This document shows, piece by piece, positions 28,476 to 38,035 of a stretch of 64,000 nucleotides of DNA (position 1 is its first letter; the number at the start of each line of letters is the position of its first letter). The position numbers and the translations under genes were made by a program. Source of the DNA: Bosea sp. 685 (GTDB lineage: Bacteria > Pseudomonadota > Alphaproteobacteria > Rhizobiales > Beijerinckiaceae); assembly GCF_031884435.1 (NCBI RefSeq), contig NZ_CP134779.1, forward strand, positions 1,426,001-1,490,000. The letters run 5' to 3'. The notes below the pieces were generated by a model. It was not told where the DNA came from and did no database searches. It saw only the letters and a list, made by a program, of their open reading frames with translations.

Positions 28476-29009
28476 TCAGCCGGGTTCGGCCTCCGAAAAA
28501 TCGAGCGCCAGCAGCGCCTCGTCGAAAAACGCGCCGTCGATGCGTAGCGCCTTCGATTCGATGCCATAGGGCTTGAAGCCGAGGCGTTCATAGAGGCGCA
28601 GCGCGACGCTGTTGGTCGTCACGGCGCGCGCCTGCAGCACCAGCACATGCTGCGCCGCATGGGCGCTTACCGCTTCGATCAGCGCTTGAGCGCCGCCGCG
28701 CCCGCGCCAGTCCGGTGCAAGATAGACGCCCCAGAGCGTGCCGCGATGCCGGCTCTTCTCGGAGTTCCCAGCGAGGAAACCCGCCACGCCGACCAGCTCC
28801 GCATTCGCGAATGCCCCGAAGACGAGGCTCGGCGGAGCCGGCGTGATGCGCGCGATGAAGGCTTCAAGCGGGCGCGCCGCCTCCTCGGCATGGCTTGCGC
28901 CAAAGGCCTCGGGCGCCTGAAGCAGCGCCTGGAGGCGCAAGGCCCGATAGGCTTCCGCATTGGCGGCATTGAGCGGCCTGATCGTGACGTCGCTTTCGGT
29001 CTCAGCCAT
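28476..29009 (-). CDS. GNAT-family N-acetyltransferase
   Basis: 177 residues. Motif A reads LWGVYLAPDWRGRGGAQALI (~92-111) and the end LRLYERLGFKPYGIESKALR is typical. Overlaps the DUF1697 gene upstream on the same strand by 8 bp, so the pair is coupled. Substrate unknown. Confidence 0.9.
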   Translation of the reverse strand: MAETESDVTIRPLNAANAEAYRALRLQALLQAPEAFGASHAEEAARPLEAFIARITPAPPSLVFGAFANAELVGVAGFLAGNSEKSRHRGTLWGVYLAPDWRGRGGAQALIEAVSAHAAQHVLVLQARAVTTNSVALRLYERLGFKPYGIESKALRIDGAFFDEALLALDFSEAEPG

Positions 29010-29556
29010 GGCCGGCGACCTCCTGGGCCAGCGCTGCGAGCTTCGTCAACGTCGTCCAGTTTCGCGCGGTGCCCTGCACGCCGAGATGCCTTTCGATCAC
29101 GGCATTGGTCAGCTTCGAGCGGCCGATGCCCTCACTATAGTGCAGATAGAGGTCACGGCCTCGCAGGCCGATCTCCTCAGGCCCCTTGTGCCAGGCGCGC
29201 AGGCGGTCGAATGCGCCATCAGTCGGGACCGCGTCGAGCGGCATCACCAGAAGCCAGTTCGGTTGGCGCTCCGCGGCCGGCAGTGGGGAATGCGTCAAGA
29301 TGTCCTGCAGCTCGGCCTGGCTGCGGGCAATCACGCGCGGGCGCATCGGATGCGTGGCGGCGATCGCCTCTTCCAGCTTCAGGGCGATTATGTCGCGCGC
29401 CTCGCTGTCATGGCAGGCGACGAGGTTGCCGCTCTGCAGCAGGGTCGCGGCATGGCGAAGGCCCAGCGGCGGGCAGAGCGCGCGCAGGGCCGCCATCTTG
29501 ATGGTGCTGGCGCCGCCGAGATTGACGGCGCGCAGGAGGAAGATCGTCACAGGCAT
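29002..29556 (-). CDS. DUF1697-domain protein
   Basis: 184 residues. Begins PVTIFLLRAVNLGGASTIKM, with LLQSGNLVA and YLHYSEGIGRSKLTNAVIER, the signature segments of DUF1697. Cytoplasmic, unknown function, widespread in soil bacteria. Overlaps the acetyltransferase gene by 8 bp. Confidence 0.9.
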   Translation of the reverse strand: MPVTIFLLRAVNLGGASTIKMAALRALCPPLGLRHAATLLQSGNLVACHDSEARDIIALKLEEAIAATHPMRPRVIARSQAELQDILTHSPLPAAERQPNWLLVMPLDAVPTDGAFDRLRAWHKGPEEIGLRGRDLYLHYSEGIGRSKLTNAVIERHLGVQGTARNWTTLTKLAALAQEVAGHG

Positions 29557-29601
29557 GGCGGGGCAGTATCGCAGCCCCGCCGCCGGGTTGGAAGCGCGGC
29601 G

Positions 29602-30504
29602 TCAGCGCTTCAGATTGACGATGACGACACCGCCCAGCGCCATCGCGCCACCGAGGATGCCGAGGAGGCTCGGCACCTCGCCGAGCCAGAGATAGCTGAT
29701 CAGGAGCGAGACCGGCGGGGCGGCATAGAGCAGGTTCGAGGCGCGGCCCGCCGGCAGGCGCGAGAGCAGCGTCGTCCAGGTCGCATAGGTGATCAGGCTC
29801 GGCACGATGGCGAGATAGAACATGGCGTAGAGGCTGGCGGTCGAGGCAGTCTGCGCCTGGGCGATACCGCTCGGCAGGAAGGGCGAGAGCAGGAGGCCAC
29901 CAACCACCATGTTCCAGGCCGTAACCGTCAGCGGCTTGTGCTGGGCGAAGAGCGGCTTCTGCACGATGGTGGTGAGCGAGTTGCACAAGGCCGCGCCGAG
30001 CACCAAGAGCACGCCGATGCCGAGGTCGAGCGCCGCCCCGTTCTGTCCGAAGGCGATCACCCCGACGCCGGCGAGCGAGATCGCGCTGCCGAGCCATTGG
30101 CTGCCGCTGAAACGCTCACCCAGCACCAGCATGGCGAGCGCTGCCGTGATGATCGGGTTGATGTTGATGATGAAGCTTGCCGCTCCGGCCGAGACCGTCT
30201 GCTGGCCGAGATTGAGCAGCACGGTGTAGCCCGCGACGAAGACGAGCCCGCCGAAGCCGAAGCGCCAGGCGTCGCGCCATTCCGGCAGCTTTGGCCGCGT
30301 GACGGCAAGGAACAGCGCGGCTGGCACGGCGGCGATGGCGAAGCGTACCGCGCCGAGTTCGAGCGCCCCGAAGCCACTGAGCGCGGCGCGGATCGCGGGA
30401 AAGGCCGAGGCCCAGGCGATGATGGTGAAGATCGCCAGCCCCAGCGTGGTCGAGTCGAAGGCTGACTTGGTGGGGATTGGCGCTGCGGCGCTGGCGGTGG
30501 TCAT
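29602..30504 (-). CDS. EamA/DMT-superfamily transporter
   Basis: 300 residues, about ten transmembrane helices in two EamA halves (LAIFTIIAWASAFPAIRAAL; NSLTTIVQKPLFAQHKPLT). Inner-membrane metabolite exporter of the RhaT/YdcZ type, substrate unknown. ATG 30504 chosen because GAGG lies six bases upstream; ATG 30516 is in frame too. Divergent from a LysR regulator that probably controls it. Confidence 0.88.
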   Translation of the reverse strand: MTTASAAAPIPTKSAFDSTTLGLAIFTIIAWASAFPAIRAALSGFGALELGAVRFAIAAVPAALFLAVTRPKLPEWRDAWRFGFGGLVFVAGYTVLLNLGQQTVSAGAASFIININPIITAALAMLVLGERFSGSQWLGSAISLAGVGVIAFGQNGAALDLGIGVLLVLGAALCNSLTTIVQKPLFAQHKPLTVTAWNMVVGGLLLSPFLPSGIAQAQTASTASLYAMFYLAIVPSLITYATWTTLLSRLPAGRASNLLYAAPPVSLLISYLWLGEVPSLLGILGGAMALGGVVIVNLKR

Positions 30505-30594
30505 GGCGAACCTCATCGAGGAGAGAGCATGACCCGCCATAGATACCTGCCCCAGCTGATTGACAAACGATGAATTCGAGGGCGAGCTGTGAGA

Positions 30595-31527
30595 ATGGAT
30601 CACAGCTCGAACCTTCCGCCTCTCGATACGCTGCGCGCCTTCGAGACCGCGGCGCGCACCGGCAGCTTCTCGGCCGCGGCCGAGGCGCTGAACCTGACCC
30701 ATGGCGCGGTCAGCCGGCAAGTGGCCAAGCTGGAGCATTGGCTGGGCCTGCGCGTCTTCGAGCGGCAGGCGCGCGGCGTGGCGCTGACGCCGGAGGGCCA
30801 GCGCCTGCTCCAGCGCACGCAGGAGGCGTTTTCGCTGATCGCCGATACCTCTGACCGCTGGACCGAGGCGCGGGGCGCGGCCGTGGTGCGCTTCAGTGCG
30901 ACACCGTCGGTCTGCAGCCTCTGGCTGATGCCGCGCATGCACCAGCTCGAAAGCGGCAATCCAGCCCTGCGCATCGTGCTGCAGGTCGACCACCGTCGCG
31001 TCGATCTCGATGACGAGGGCATCGACCTCGCCATTCGCTGCGGGCGCGGCGGCGCGCCCGGGCGCATCTCGGTGCAGCTCTTCGAGGAATGGTGTTATCC
31101 GATCGCCGCGCCGGAGCTCGCTCGGGCGATCGGGCAGGGCCGGCCGGAGCGCCTGCTGGCATATCCGCTGATCCATGATTCGGATGCCGCGGGCTGGCGT
31201 GCCTGGTTCGCGAGCCATGGGCTGGATTACCGCCCGCGCCCGCAGGATCGCAGGTTCGAGGATTATAACCTCGTGCTCGACGCCGCCGCCTGCGGGCTCG
31301 GGGTGGCGCTGGCCCGCCCGCCTCTGGCGCATGCCCAGGTCGAGGCGGGCCGGGTCGCTATGGTCGACCCTCGCACCGCGCTGAACCCGGTCTCCTACTG
31401 GCTCGACCGTCCGCTCGGCCAGCTACGCCCAGCTGCGCTCGCGTTGGCGCTGCGGATCGCGAAGGAGGCGGAGCTGCCTGCCGGCAAGCTCGCAGGATTC
31501 CTGAAGATCGAGGCGAAGGCGGCGTGA
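30595..31527 (+). CDS. LysR-family regulator, GcvA-like
   Basis: 310 residues from ATG 30595 (GTG 30589 also in frame). The helix-turn-helix FETAARTGSFSAAAEALNLTHGAVSRQVAKLE and the LPPLDTLRAFE start are typical of the GcvA subgroup. Effector lobes follow (VRFSATPSVCSLWLMPRMHQL). Divergent from the EamA exporter, whose gene it likely regulates. Confidence 0.92.
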   Translation: MDHSSNLPPLDTLRAFETAARTGSFSAAAEALNLTHGAVSRQVAKLEHWLGLRVFERQARGVALTPEGQRLLQRTQEAFSLIADTSDRWTEARGAAVVRFSATPSVCSLWLMPRMHQLESGNPALRIVLQVDHRRVDLDDEGIDLAIRCGRGGAPGRISVQLFEEWCYPIAAPELARAIGQGRPERLLAYPLIHDSDAAGWRAWFASHGLDYRPRPQDRRFEDYNLVLDAAACGLGVALARPPLAHAQVEAGRVAMVDPRTALNPVSYWLDRPLGQLRPAALALALRIAKEAELPAGKLAGFLKIEAKAA

Positions 31528-31646
31528 GGAGGCGCGGGTAAACGCCGTGTCGATACGAAAAGACTGCCGGCTCCCTGTCTCAGAGCTTCGCAGAACTCGT
31601 TTCCCGGTTCGAGGCCGGAGAGCCAAGGCGGCGCTGCAGGCTTGAG

Positions 31647-32090
31647 CTAAAACGACGCCCGATGGACGGCGTAGGCGATGATCAGGCCGAAACCGAGCAT
31701 GGCCAGCAGATCCTTGCCGATCTTCGTTATTTCTGGGAGTGGGCGGCTGGGCGCGGCTGAAAGCGGTACGACGACATAGGTCATGACCACGAAAATGCCG
31801 ACGCCATAGGCCAGGCCGGCTGCGATCCACATCGTCACCAGAATCGGCAGCCAGAGGCTGGCCAACCCATAGATGGCGGCGATGACGATGCTCATCGCGA
31901 CTTGCAGGAGAAAGCCCCAGGCCGAAGCCAGGGCTCCGCCTTTCAGCGCCTTGCCGCCAAGAAGCCCGCTCGCGATGCCCCGCAGGATGGCGAGAGGGCC
32001 CTTTCGATTGATCATCGCCGCCGCGCCGATGTCGAGAATTCCGGCGACGGTCCCGCCAATCACAACGGCGCTCAGCAAATCTGGATTCAT
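31647..32090 (-). CDS. Integral membrane protein of unknown function
   Basis: 147 residues from ATG 32090. Four hydrophobic helices, first PDLLSAVVIGGTVAGILDIG and last LLAMLGFGLIIAYAVHRASF. Glycine-rich membrane segments with a conserved-looking MINRKGPLAILRGIASGLLG loop, somewhat like the YagU/DUF1440 type, though I am not sure. No operon partner. Inner membrane. Confidence 0.7.
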   Translation of the reverse strand: MNPDLLSAVVIGGTVAGILDIGAAAMINRKGPLAILRGIASGLLGGKALKGGALASAWGFLLQVAMSIVIAAIYGLASLWLPILVTMWIAAGLAYGVGIFVVMTYVVVPLSAAPSRPLPEITKIGKDLLAMLGFGLIIAYAVHRASF

Positions 32091-32245
32091 GAAGGGTCTT
32101 TCGCGGGTATCCCGCATGCGGCGCCTGGGCGGCCTCTGCTGTCCACTGTGAGCCGATGTCACCGCAAAAGCGAATTCCGAGGCTAGTTGCCGGGCTGCTC
32201 ATCAGCCAACGGCCGCCGCGCCGATTTGCCGGAAATCCTTCGAAA

Positions 32246-32872
32246 TCAGACGTAAGGCGTCCCGACGAGCGCGGCGTCGACGCCGATGAAGCCGCGTTCC
32301 AGCACGCTCATGAAAGCGGCTTCGGGCTCTCGGTTTCCGCGAAAGGCGCGTAGCGCCCCGCCATAGGCGACGACCAGCGTGGCCATCAGCATTGCCGCTG
32401 CGAGGTGCGCGTCGGGGTCGGAATGCGGCCTGCCCACCACGTCGGACAGCATGCGTGCTAGATCATCGGCGAGCGTCACCTGAAGCTCGCGGGCGCGGGC
32501 CGTCAGGGCCGGACTCTCCGCGACGGTACGCCAGAACTGGACGGGCCGCTCCGTGATCCTGAACAGGGGGTGCTGGGTCTCGACCAGCCTGCGCATCAGC
32601 GCCTGGAACGCCTTCACCGGCGAGCGCCCATCGCGACCGGCGAGCGCTTCCCGCACTAGGGCGCGCACTTCCTCCTCGCGATCGAAGACCAGATCTTCCT
32701 TTCGGGGGAAGTAGTTGAACACGGTCTTTCTGGCGACGTCCGCTTCCTCGGCGATATCGGCGACGGAGACGTTGTCGAAGCCACGTTCGACGAACAGGCG
32801 CGTGGCGACGGTGGAGATCGCCTGACGCGTCACCTCCTTCTTGCGGTCGCGGAGTCCGAGTCGGTTTGACAT
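32246..32872 (-). CDS. TetR-family repressor
   Basis: 208 residues. The helix-turn-helix is ISTVATRLFVERGFDNVSVADIAEEADVARKTVFNYFPRKEDL at ~18-60, classic TetR. The remainder is an α-helical ligand domain. Start ATG 32872. Divergent from a flavin monooxygenase, with a 17-bp palindrome six bases upstream of its own start; autoregulation and repression of the monooxygenase are likely. Confidence 0.92.
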   Translation of the reverse strand: MSNRLGLRDRKKEVTRQAISTVATRLFVERGFDNVSVADIAEEADVARKTVFNYFPRKEDLVFDREEEVRALVREALAGRDGRSPVKAFQALMRRLVETQHPLFRITERPVQFWRTVAESPALTARARELQVTLADDLARMLSDVVGRPHSDPDAHLAAAMLMATLVVAYGGALRAFRGNREPEAAFMSVLERGFIGVDAALVGTPYV

Positions 32873-32877
32873 GTCGA

Positions 32878-32894
32878 TATCTATACCATAGATA
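32878..32894. promoter_or_regulatory. 17-bp palindrome, probable TetR operator
   Basis: TATCTAT-ACC-ATAGATA in an AT-rich strip between the TetR gene and the monooxygenase. The nearby TATAAAAATA would serve as a core promoter element. Confidence 0.6.
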
Positions 32895-32989
32895 AATTTA
32901 CACTGAGTATAAAAATATGCTCTATCGAGCGCACCAACGCGCGTCATCGCGCTCGGCGCGGGCCCTATGGGCACTTGAGGAATTTTGCC

Positions 32990-34534
32990 TTGATCTATGA
33001 TGTCATGATCGCCGGAGCCGGCCCTGTCGGCCTGTTTCTCGCCTGCGAGCTGCGTCTCGCCGACGTCTCGGTGTTGGTGCTGGAGCAAGCCGAGGATCCG
33101 AGCTCGCCCTTGAAGCGGCTTCCGTTCGGGATGCGCGGCCTCTCCGTGCCCAGCATCGAAGCCTTCTACCGCCGCGGATTGCTGAACGACATCGCGGCAC
33201 CGCAAAGCGCGCAGGCTGGTTCGAGCAACCGTGCTTCGCCTGCCCCGCATTGGATGCAACAGCCGCGCCGCCCGGGCGGCCATTTTGCCGGCATCCAGTT
33301 CTACGAGGACAACATCGACACCTCGAAATGGCGCTATCGCCTGCCAAGTCCGGCGGGCGCCAGCATCGCGGTCGAGATGGAGCACCTCGAATCCGCCTTG
33401 GCTGTTCGCGCAAGCGCAATGGGCGTCGAGATCAGGCGCGGCCTCGGCGTCGAAGACTTCGAGCAGTCGGATGAAGGCGTGAGCATTCGCGCGGGCGGCG
33501 AGATGTTTCGCGGACGCTGGCTCGTTGGCTGTGATGGCGGCCGCAGCATGGTCCGCAAGGCTGGCGGTTTTGCGTTCGTCGGCACCGATCCCGAGTTCAC
33601 CGGCTATTCCGTCGAGGTCGAGATGGCCGATCCGGATCAGCTCCGCCTCGGCCGCCACTACACGCCGACCGGCATGTATACCTACTCACGGCCCGGGACC
33701 ATCGCGATGGTCGAGTTCGACGGGGGCGCTTTCCATCGAACCCGGCCGATCACGCTCGAGCATGTGCAGTCGGTCCTGCGCCGTGTCTCCGGCACTGACG
33801 TCACCGTGACGGCCTTGAAGCTTGCCACGACCTGGACGGATCGCGCCTACCAGGCGACCACCTACCGCAACGGGCGGGTGCTGCTCGCGGGTGACGCCGC
33901 GCACATCCATTCTCCCTTGGGCGGCCAGGGGCTCAACCTTGGGCTCGGCGACGCGATGAACCTTGGTTGGAAGCTGGCCTCGACGATCCGTGGCGACGCG
34001 CCTGCCGGTCTCATCGACAGCTATGCGCGTGAGCGGCATCCGGTGGGGGCGCAGGTTCTTGAGTGGTCGCGCGCCCAGGTTGCGCTGATGCGGCCAGCTA
34101 AGAGTTCACGCGCGCTGGAAGCCATCATCCGCGATCTCATCGAGACGCGCGACGGCGCGACATATTTCGCAGAGCGCGTCTGGGGTGTTTCTCTCCACTA
34201 TGATCTTGGCGGCGGCCATCCGCTGGTGGGCCGCAGCGCTCCTGACTTCGCGCTGGCCGACGGAACGAAACTCGGCGATCTCCTCAGAACGGGCAGAGGC
34301 CTGTTCCTGGATTTTGACGCTCATGCACCGCTTCAGGCGCTTGCAACGCGCTGGAGTGGTCGCATCGCCTATGTCGTAGGTGACGCCAGGGATCGGCTGG
34401 GCTTGAGCGCCGTGCTTATCCGTCCCGATGGGGTCGTCGCCTGGGCCGTTGAGGGCGCCCCTGACCCCGAGGGCGCGGCTCAGGCCGCGTCGCGATGGTT
34501 CGGCGGGCCCGAGGAGGCACGTCAGTCTGCCTGA
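32990..34534 (+). CDS. FAD-dependent aromatic monooxygenase (class A)
   Basis: 514 residues from TTG 32990, preceded by GAGGA seven bases upstream; a start at 32975 is less likely. FAD motif YDVMIAGAGPVGLFLACEL at the N terminus, DG motif WLVGCDGGRSMVRKAGG (~185), and GD motif VLLAGDAAHIHSPLGGQGLN (~305). The C-terminal thioredoxin-like domain (PDFALADGTKLGDLL) is that of PheA/TfdB/RdmE-type hydroxylases. It uses NAD(P)H and O2 to hydroxylate a phenolic or polyketide-like ring. Controlled by the divergent TetR. Substrate unknown. Confidence 0.88.
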   Translation: MIYDVMIAGAGPVGLFLACELRLADVSVLVLEQAEDPSSPLKRLPFGMRGLSVPSIEAFYRRGLLNDIAAPQSAQAGSSNRASPAPHWMQQPRRPGGHFAGIQFYEDNIDTSKWRYRLPSPAGASIAVEMEHLESALAVRASAMGVEIRRGLGVEDFEQSDEGVSIRAGGEMFRGRWLVGCDGGRSMVRKAGGFAFVGTDPEFTGYSVEVEMADPDQLRLGRHYTPTGMYTYSRPGTIAMVEFDGGAFHRTRPITLEHVQSVLRRVSGTDVTVTALKLATTWTDRAYQATTYRNGRVLLAGDAAHIHSPLGGQGLNLGLGDAMNLGWKLASTIRGDAPAGLIDSYARERHPVGAQVLEWSRAQVALMRPAKSSRALEAIIRDLIETRDGATYFAERVWGVSLHYDLGGGHPLVGRSAPDFALADGTKLGDLLRTGRGLFLDFDAHAPLQALATRWSGRIAYVVGDARDRLGLSAVLIRPDGVVAWAVEGAPDPEGAAQAASRWFGGPEEARQSA

Positions 34535-34603
34535 GCCGGCCCAGCTTTGCGATGGCCTCCTCCCAACCAATCGCAGAAATCATCCGACTCCGGATATGGC
34601 GTG

Positions 34604-34803
34604 ATGCAGATCATCAAGGCGACTGCAATCGTCAACAATGAAGTCGCGGTTCTCGCATGGCGGACCGGCCCCGATCCGCTCCCTGATTGTAGCGGCTTTC
34701 ACATCGTCCGAGGCTATCTCGACGCAAATGATCAAGTGACGAGCGAGCGGTCGTTTGCCGCCTATGTCGCTTTCCAGGGGCCGTCGAACTCCGGCTGGCA
34801 GGC
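34604..34803 (+). pseudogene. N-terminal remnant of a phospholipase D-like protein
   Basis: From ATG 34604 about 65 residues (IKATAIVNNEVAVLAWRTG, ... FHIVRGYLDANDQVTSERSF, YVAFQGPSNSGWQAQ) resemble the opening of PLD-like proteins that begin with an IKA.AIANNDVA-type strand. The similarity stops at the end of the convergent dipeptidase gene, so the catalytic HKD domains are gone. Identification is from memory of the family start and is tentative. Confidence 0.4.
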
Positions 34804-36192
34804 TCAGAAGGCTGCGGCAGGAAAGCGCCCGAGTTCCTCCAGCAGCATCGGCCAGGCCTGCAAGCCGAGCGGGATCGAGGCCAGATGGAAGAACTCGTTG
34901 GGCGCGTGCACGTCCTCGTCGGGCAGATTGAGGCCGAACATCAGCGTGTCGAGGCCCAGTGTCTCCTTGAAGATCGCGGTGATCGGGACCGTCGCGCCAA
35001 GCCGGACATGGACCGGTTCTTGTCCCGAGGACGCCTTCAGGACGCGAGTGGCGGCCTGCACCAGCGGGTGATCGGCCGCCAGCGTCGAGGCGGGCGAGCC
35101 GCCCCCGATGGCCTCGAAGCTCACCGCGACACCGGGCCGCGCCGCGGCCAGGATATGCGCCTTGAGCGCCTGCGCGGCTTGGTCGGGGTCCTGCCCCGGC
35201 GCGAGCCGGATCGTGATCTTGGCGCGCGCCTCGTCGGGGATCACCGTCTTGCTGCCGGAGCCGGTATAGCCGCCCCACATGCCGTTGACATCGATGGCAG
35301 GGCGCAGCGTCAGTCTTTCGCGGATGCTGTAGCCGGGCTCGCCCGCGGCGATTCCACCGATATCGGCGACAAAGGCGGCCTCGTCGAAAGGTAAGGCGGC
35401 GGTATCGTGCCGGTCGCGTTCGCTGAGCGTGCGCACCGCGTCCATCAGCGCCGGGATCGCGATCGCGCCATCCGCGTCATGGAGCGTGGCGATGATCGCC
35501 GCGAGTTCGTGCAGAGCATTGCGCACCGAGCCGCCATAGCGGCCCGAATGCAGTTCCTTCTCGGCGGTGCGGACCACCAGTTCGAGCTTGGTCAGGCCAC
35601 GCGCGCCGATATTGATCGTCGGCACGGTCGGGCTGGCGCGACCGCCATCGGCCGAGATCATCGCATCGGCCTGCAGCAGCGGGCCATAGCGCTCGACGAT
35701 GGCGTGCAGGCTCGGGCTACCGGTCTCTTCCTCGCCTTCGATGAAGAGCTTGATGTTGACCGGGCAGCGGCCGTTCACCGCGAGGAAGGCTGCGACCGTC
35801 TCGATTGCGATCGTGGTCGATCCCTTCACATCGGATGCGCCGCGCGCATAAAGCCTGCCGTCGCGGATCGTCGGCTCGAAGGGCGGCGTCTTCCAGAGGG
35901 CCAGCGGGTCGGGCGGCTGTACGTCATAATGGCCGTAGATGATGATCGTCGGCGCACCGGGCGCGCCGAGCCAGGTGCCGTAAACGGCCGGCTGGCCGCC
36001 GCCATCCAGCAGCTGCACATCCGACAGGCCGATCTCCTTCAGCCAGGCGAGCAGGAACTGACGCGTATCCTGCATGCCCTGCGCATAGGCTGGATCGGTG
36101 CTGACGCTCGGCAGCCTCAGAAAGGCGTTCAGCCGGTCCAGCACAGCATCGTGCCGGGCGAGGAGATGGTCGATGACGGGCTGCACGCTCAT
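34804..36192 (-). CDS. M20-family dipeptidase
   Basis: 462 residues. Metal-dependent peptidase of the carnosinase/CPG2 type. Metal-binding and catalytic segments: TIIIYGHYDVQPPDPLALW (His/Asp), ARGASDVKGS (bridging Asp), LFIEGEEETGSPSL (catalytic Glu pair), a dimerisation lid (LHSGRYGGSVRNALHELA) and the C-terminal NEFFHLASI with the last His. Cytoplasmic. Downstream of metG across ~200 bp. Confidence 0.93.
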   Translation of the reverse strand: MSVQPVIDHLLARHDAVLDRLNAFLRLPSVSTDPAYAQGMQDTRQFLLAWLKEIGLSDVQLLDGGGQPAVYGTWLGAPGAPTIIIYGHYDVQPPDPLALWKTPPFEPTIRDGRLYARGASDVKGSTTIAIETVAAFLAVNGRCPVNIKLFIEGEEETGSPSLHAIVERYGPLLQADAMISADGGRASPTVPTINIGARGLTKLELVVRTAEKELHSGRYGGSVRNALHELAAIIATLHDADGAIAIPALMDAVRTLSERDRHDTAALPFDEAAFVADIGGIAAGEPGYSIRERLTLRPAIDVNGMWGGYTGSGSKTVIPDEARAKITIRLAPGQDPDQAAQALKAHILAAARPGVAVSFEAIGGGSPASTLAADHPLVQAATRVLKASSGQEPVHVRLGATVPITAIFKETLGLDTLMFGLNLPDEDVHAPNEFFHLASIPLGLQAWPMLLEELGRFPAAAF

Positions 36193-36393
36193 CGCGGGCC
36201 TCCAATGGTTTCGCGATGATGGGCCGAGACGGGGATCGGGACTTGATGGAGGCAGGCTTGCAGATTGGGAAGCCAGGCGCCGGCGGCGTCAAGCCAGATC
36301 CCACGGATTGATCCATCGACCTTGGGTGGCGAGGCCGAAAAAAGCGCGTGTTTCCGGACGAATCCGGTCATCTCGGCGAAGCGATCGTGCCCG

Positions 36394-37992
36394 TCAGCGC
36401 ATCGGGAAAAGCGGGGCACCGGCTGCAACCCTGGTTCCGATCAAGGCGTCGGGGGAAGCTGGCCCTGAATAGCCTCCGTCTTTGCCGAGTTTTTCGCTCA
36501 GCCTTCGGCTGGCTGCCGGGAGCAGCGGGGCGATGCATTGCGCTATCGTCTGGAGCGCGCCGGCAAGGCTGAACAGGCAGCCATGGAGCTTGGCGAGGCT
36601 CGCGGCGGGATCGCCGGAATCCTGGCCGGAATCCTGCCCTGAAGCCGCTTTCCTTGCCAGGACCCAAGGCTCTTCCTCGGATACATAACGATTGGCCTCG
36701 GCGATGAAGAGCCAGAGTGTGTCGAGCGCATGGTCGAAGGCGAAGGCCTGCAGATGCCCGGCAACCGTCGTGTTCAGGTGCTGGCCCGCTTTCGAGAGCC
36801 TGTCGGTTGCCGCGAACCCGTCCGGCGGCGCTGGCAGGATCCCGCCGCAATAACGTTCGATCATGCTGAGGACGCGATGCGCCAGATTGCCGAGCTGCCC
36901 TGCGAGTTCGGATTCATAGGCTTGCCGGAAGCGGTCATGCGAGAAGTCGCCATCGCCGGTCGAGCGGATATGGCGCAACAGATAGTAGCGCAGCGCATCC
37001 GTGCCGAGCTCCGCCGCGAGTGGAACCGGATCGATCGCGTTGCCGGCGGATTTGCCGATCTTGCGGCCTTCGACAGTGACGTAGCCATGGACGAGGATGC
37101 GCGTCGGCACGGGCAAGCCGGCGGAGAGCAGCATGCCCGGCCAATAGACGGCGTGGAAGCGGGTGATGCCCTTTCCAATGACATGTTCGCGGGAGGCGGA
37201 ACCTGTCCAGTAGCGGGAGAGAAGAGCCTCATCGCTTCCGTAGCCCAGCCCCGTGACATAGCTGCCGAGCGCGTCGAACCAGACATAGATCACCTGTTCG
37301 GGGTCGCCGGGCACGGGAATGCCCCATCCACCGGCACGTGCCGCGCTGCGTGAGATGCTGAAATCCGTGAGCCCCTGCTCGATCCAGGCAAGAACCTCAT
37401 TGCGGCGGCTTTCCGGGACAATCTCGATCTCGCCACGCGCATAGAGACTGCGGAGGCGGTCGCGGTAGCGCGACAGGCGGAAGAACCAGTTCTCTTCCTC
37501 GACCTGCTCAGGGATCGTGCCGTGCTCGGGGCAGCGTCCGTCGAGAAGGTCGTCCAACCCGTAGAACTGCTCGCAACCGGTGCAATAGAGGCCGCGATAG
37601 GCGCTCTTGTAGATGTCGCCATTGTCGCAGCAGGCTTTCCAGAGGCGCTCAACACCCTTCCCGTGCCGAGGATCGGTGCTGGTGCGGATGAAGTCGTCGA
37701 AGGAAAGGTCCAGACTGTCCTTCAGGGCGAGAAAGCGCAGCGCGTTGCGCTGGACGAGTTCCACGACCGGGATGCCCGCGAGGTTGGCGGCCTGGACGTT
37801 CTTAAGGCTGTTTTCGTCGGTTCCCGTCTGGAAACGCACCTCATCGCCTGACTGCCGATAGAAGCGAGCCAAGGCATCGGCCTGCACCATCTCCAGCGCG
37901 AAACCGACATGAGGCGCGGCGTTCACATAAGGAATGGCGCTGGTGATGTAGCGGTGAGGGCTCGCGTCTGGTTCAAGCGTTTCGGCCGGCAT
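36394..37992 (-). CDS. metG: Methionyl-tRNA synthetase, divergent second type
   Basis: 532 residues. Charges tRNA with methionine. The class I HIGH motif appears as PHVGFALEM and the KMSKS loop as GRKIGKSAGN, both variant. A zinc-knob region CTGCEQF ... RCPEHG (Cys3His) is present, whereas, as I recall, the housekeeping MetRS of rhizobia has no such cysteines (RDEAYY). Anticodon-recognition helices follow (LGNLAHRVLSMIERYCGG). TGTDENSLKNVQAANLAG resembles paralogous MetRS proteins of actinobacteria. It is therefore probably an additional, acquired enzyme. It lies behind a Met-rich leader peptide and terminator. Its SD (GAGGA, eight bases before ATG) may be hidden in a further hairpin (37997-38028). 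A second metG elsewhere is predicted. Confidence 0.85.
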   Translation of the reverse strand: MPAETLEPDASPHRYITSAIPYVNAAPHVGFALEMVQADALARFYRQSGDEVRFQTGTDENSLKNVQAANLAGIPVVELVQRNALRFLALKDSLDLSFDDFIRTSTDPRHGKGVERLWKACCDNGDIYKSAYRGLYCTGCEQFYGLDDLLDGRCPEHGTIPEQVEEENWFFRLSRYRDRLRSLYARGEIEIVPESRRNEVLAWIEQGLTDFSISRSAARAGGWGIPVPGDPEQVIYVWFDALGSYVTGLGYGSDEALLSRYWTGSASREHVIGKGITRFHAVYWPGMLLSAGLPVPTRILVHGYVTVEGRKIGKSAGNAIDPVPLAAELGTDALRYYLLRHIRSTGDGDFSHDRFRQAYESELAGQLGNLAHRVLSMIERYCGGILPAPPDGFAATDRLSKAGQHLNTTVAGHLQAFAFDHALDTLWLFIAEANRYVSEEEPWVLARKAASGQDSGQDSGDPAASLAKLHGCLFSLAGALQTIAQCIAPLLPAASRRLSEKLGKDGGYSGPASPDALIGTRVAAGAPLFPMR

Positions 37993-38035
37993 TTCTGGAA
38001 TCCTCGGTCTGGATGAGGAGGCGATTCCGGAAATG

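Noticed and set aside
36189..36371. 60-codon ORF between metG and the dipeptidase with ATGA overlap
   Set aside because: No ribosome site, and third-codon GC is well below neighbouring genes; probably chance.
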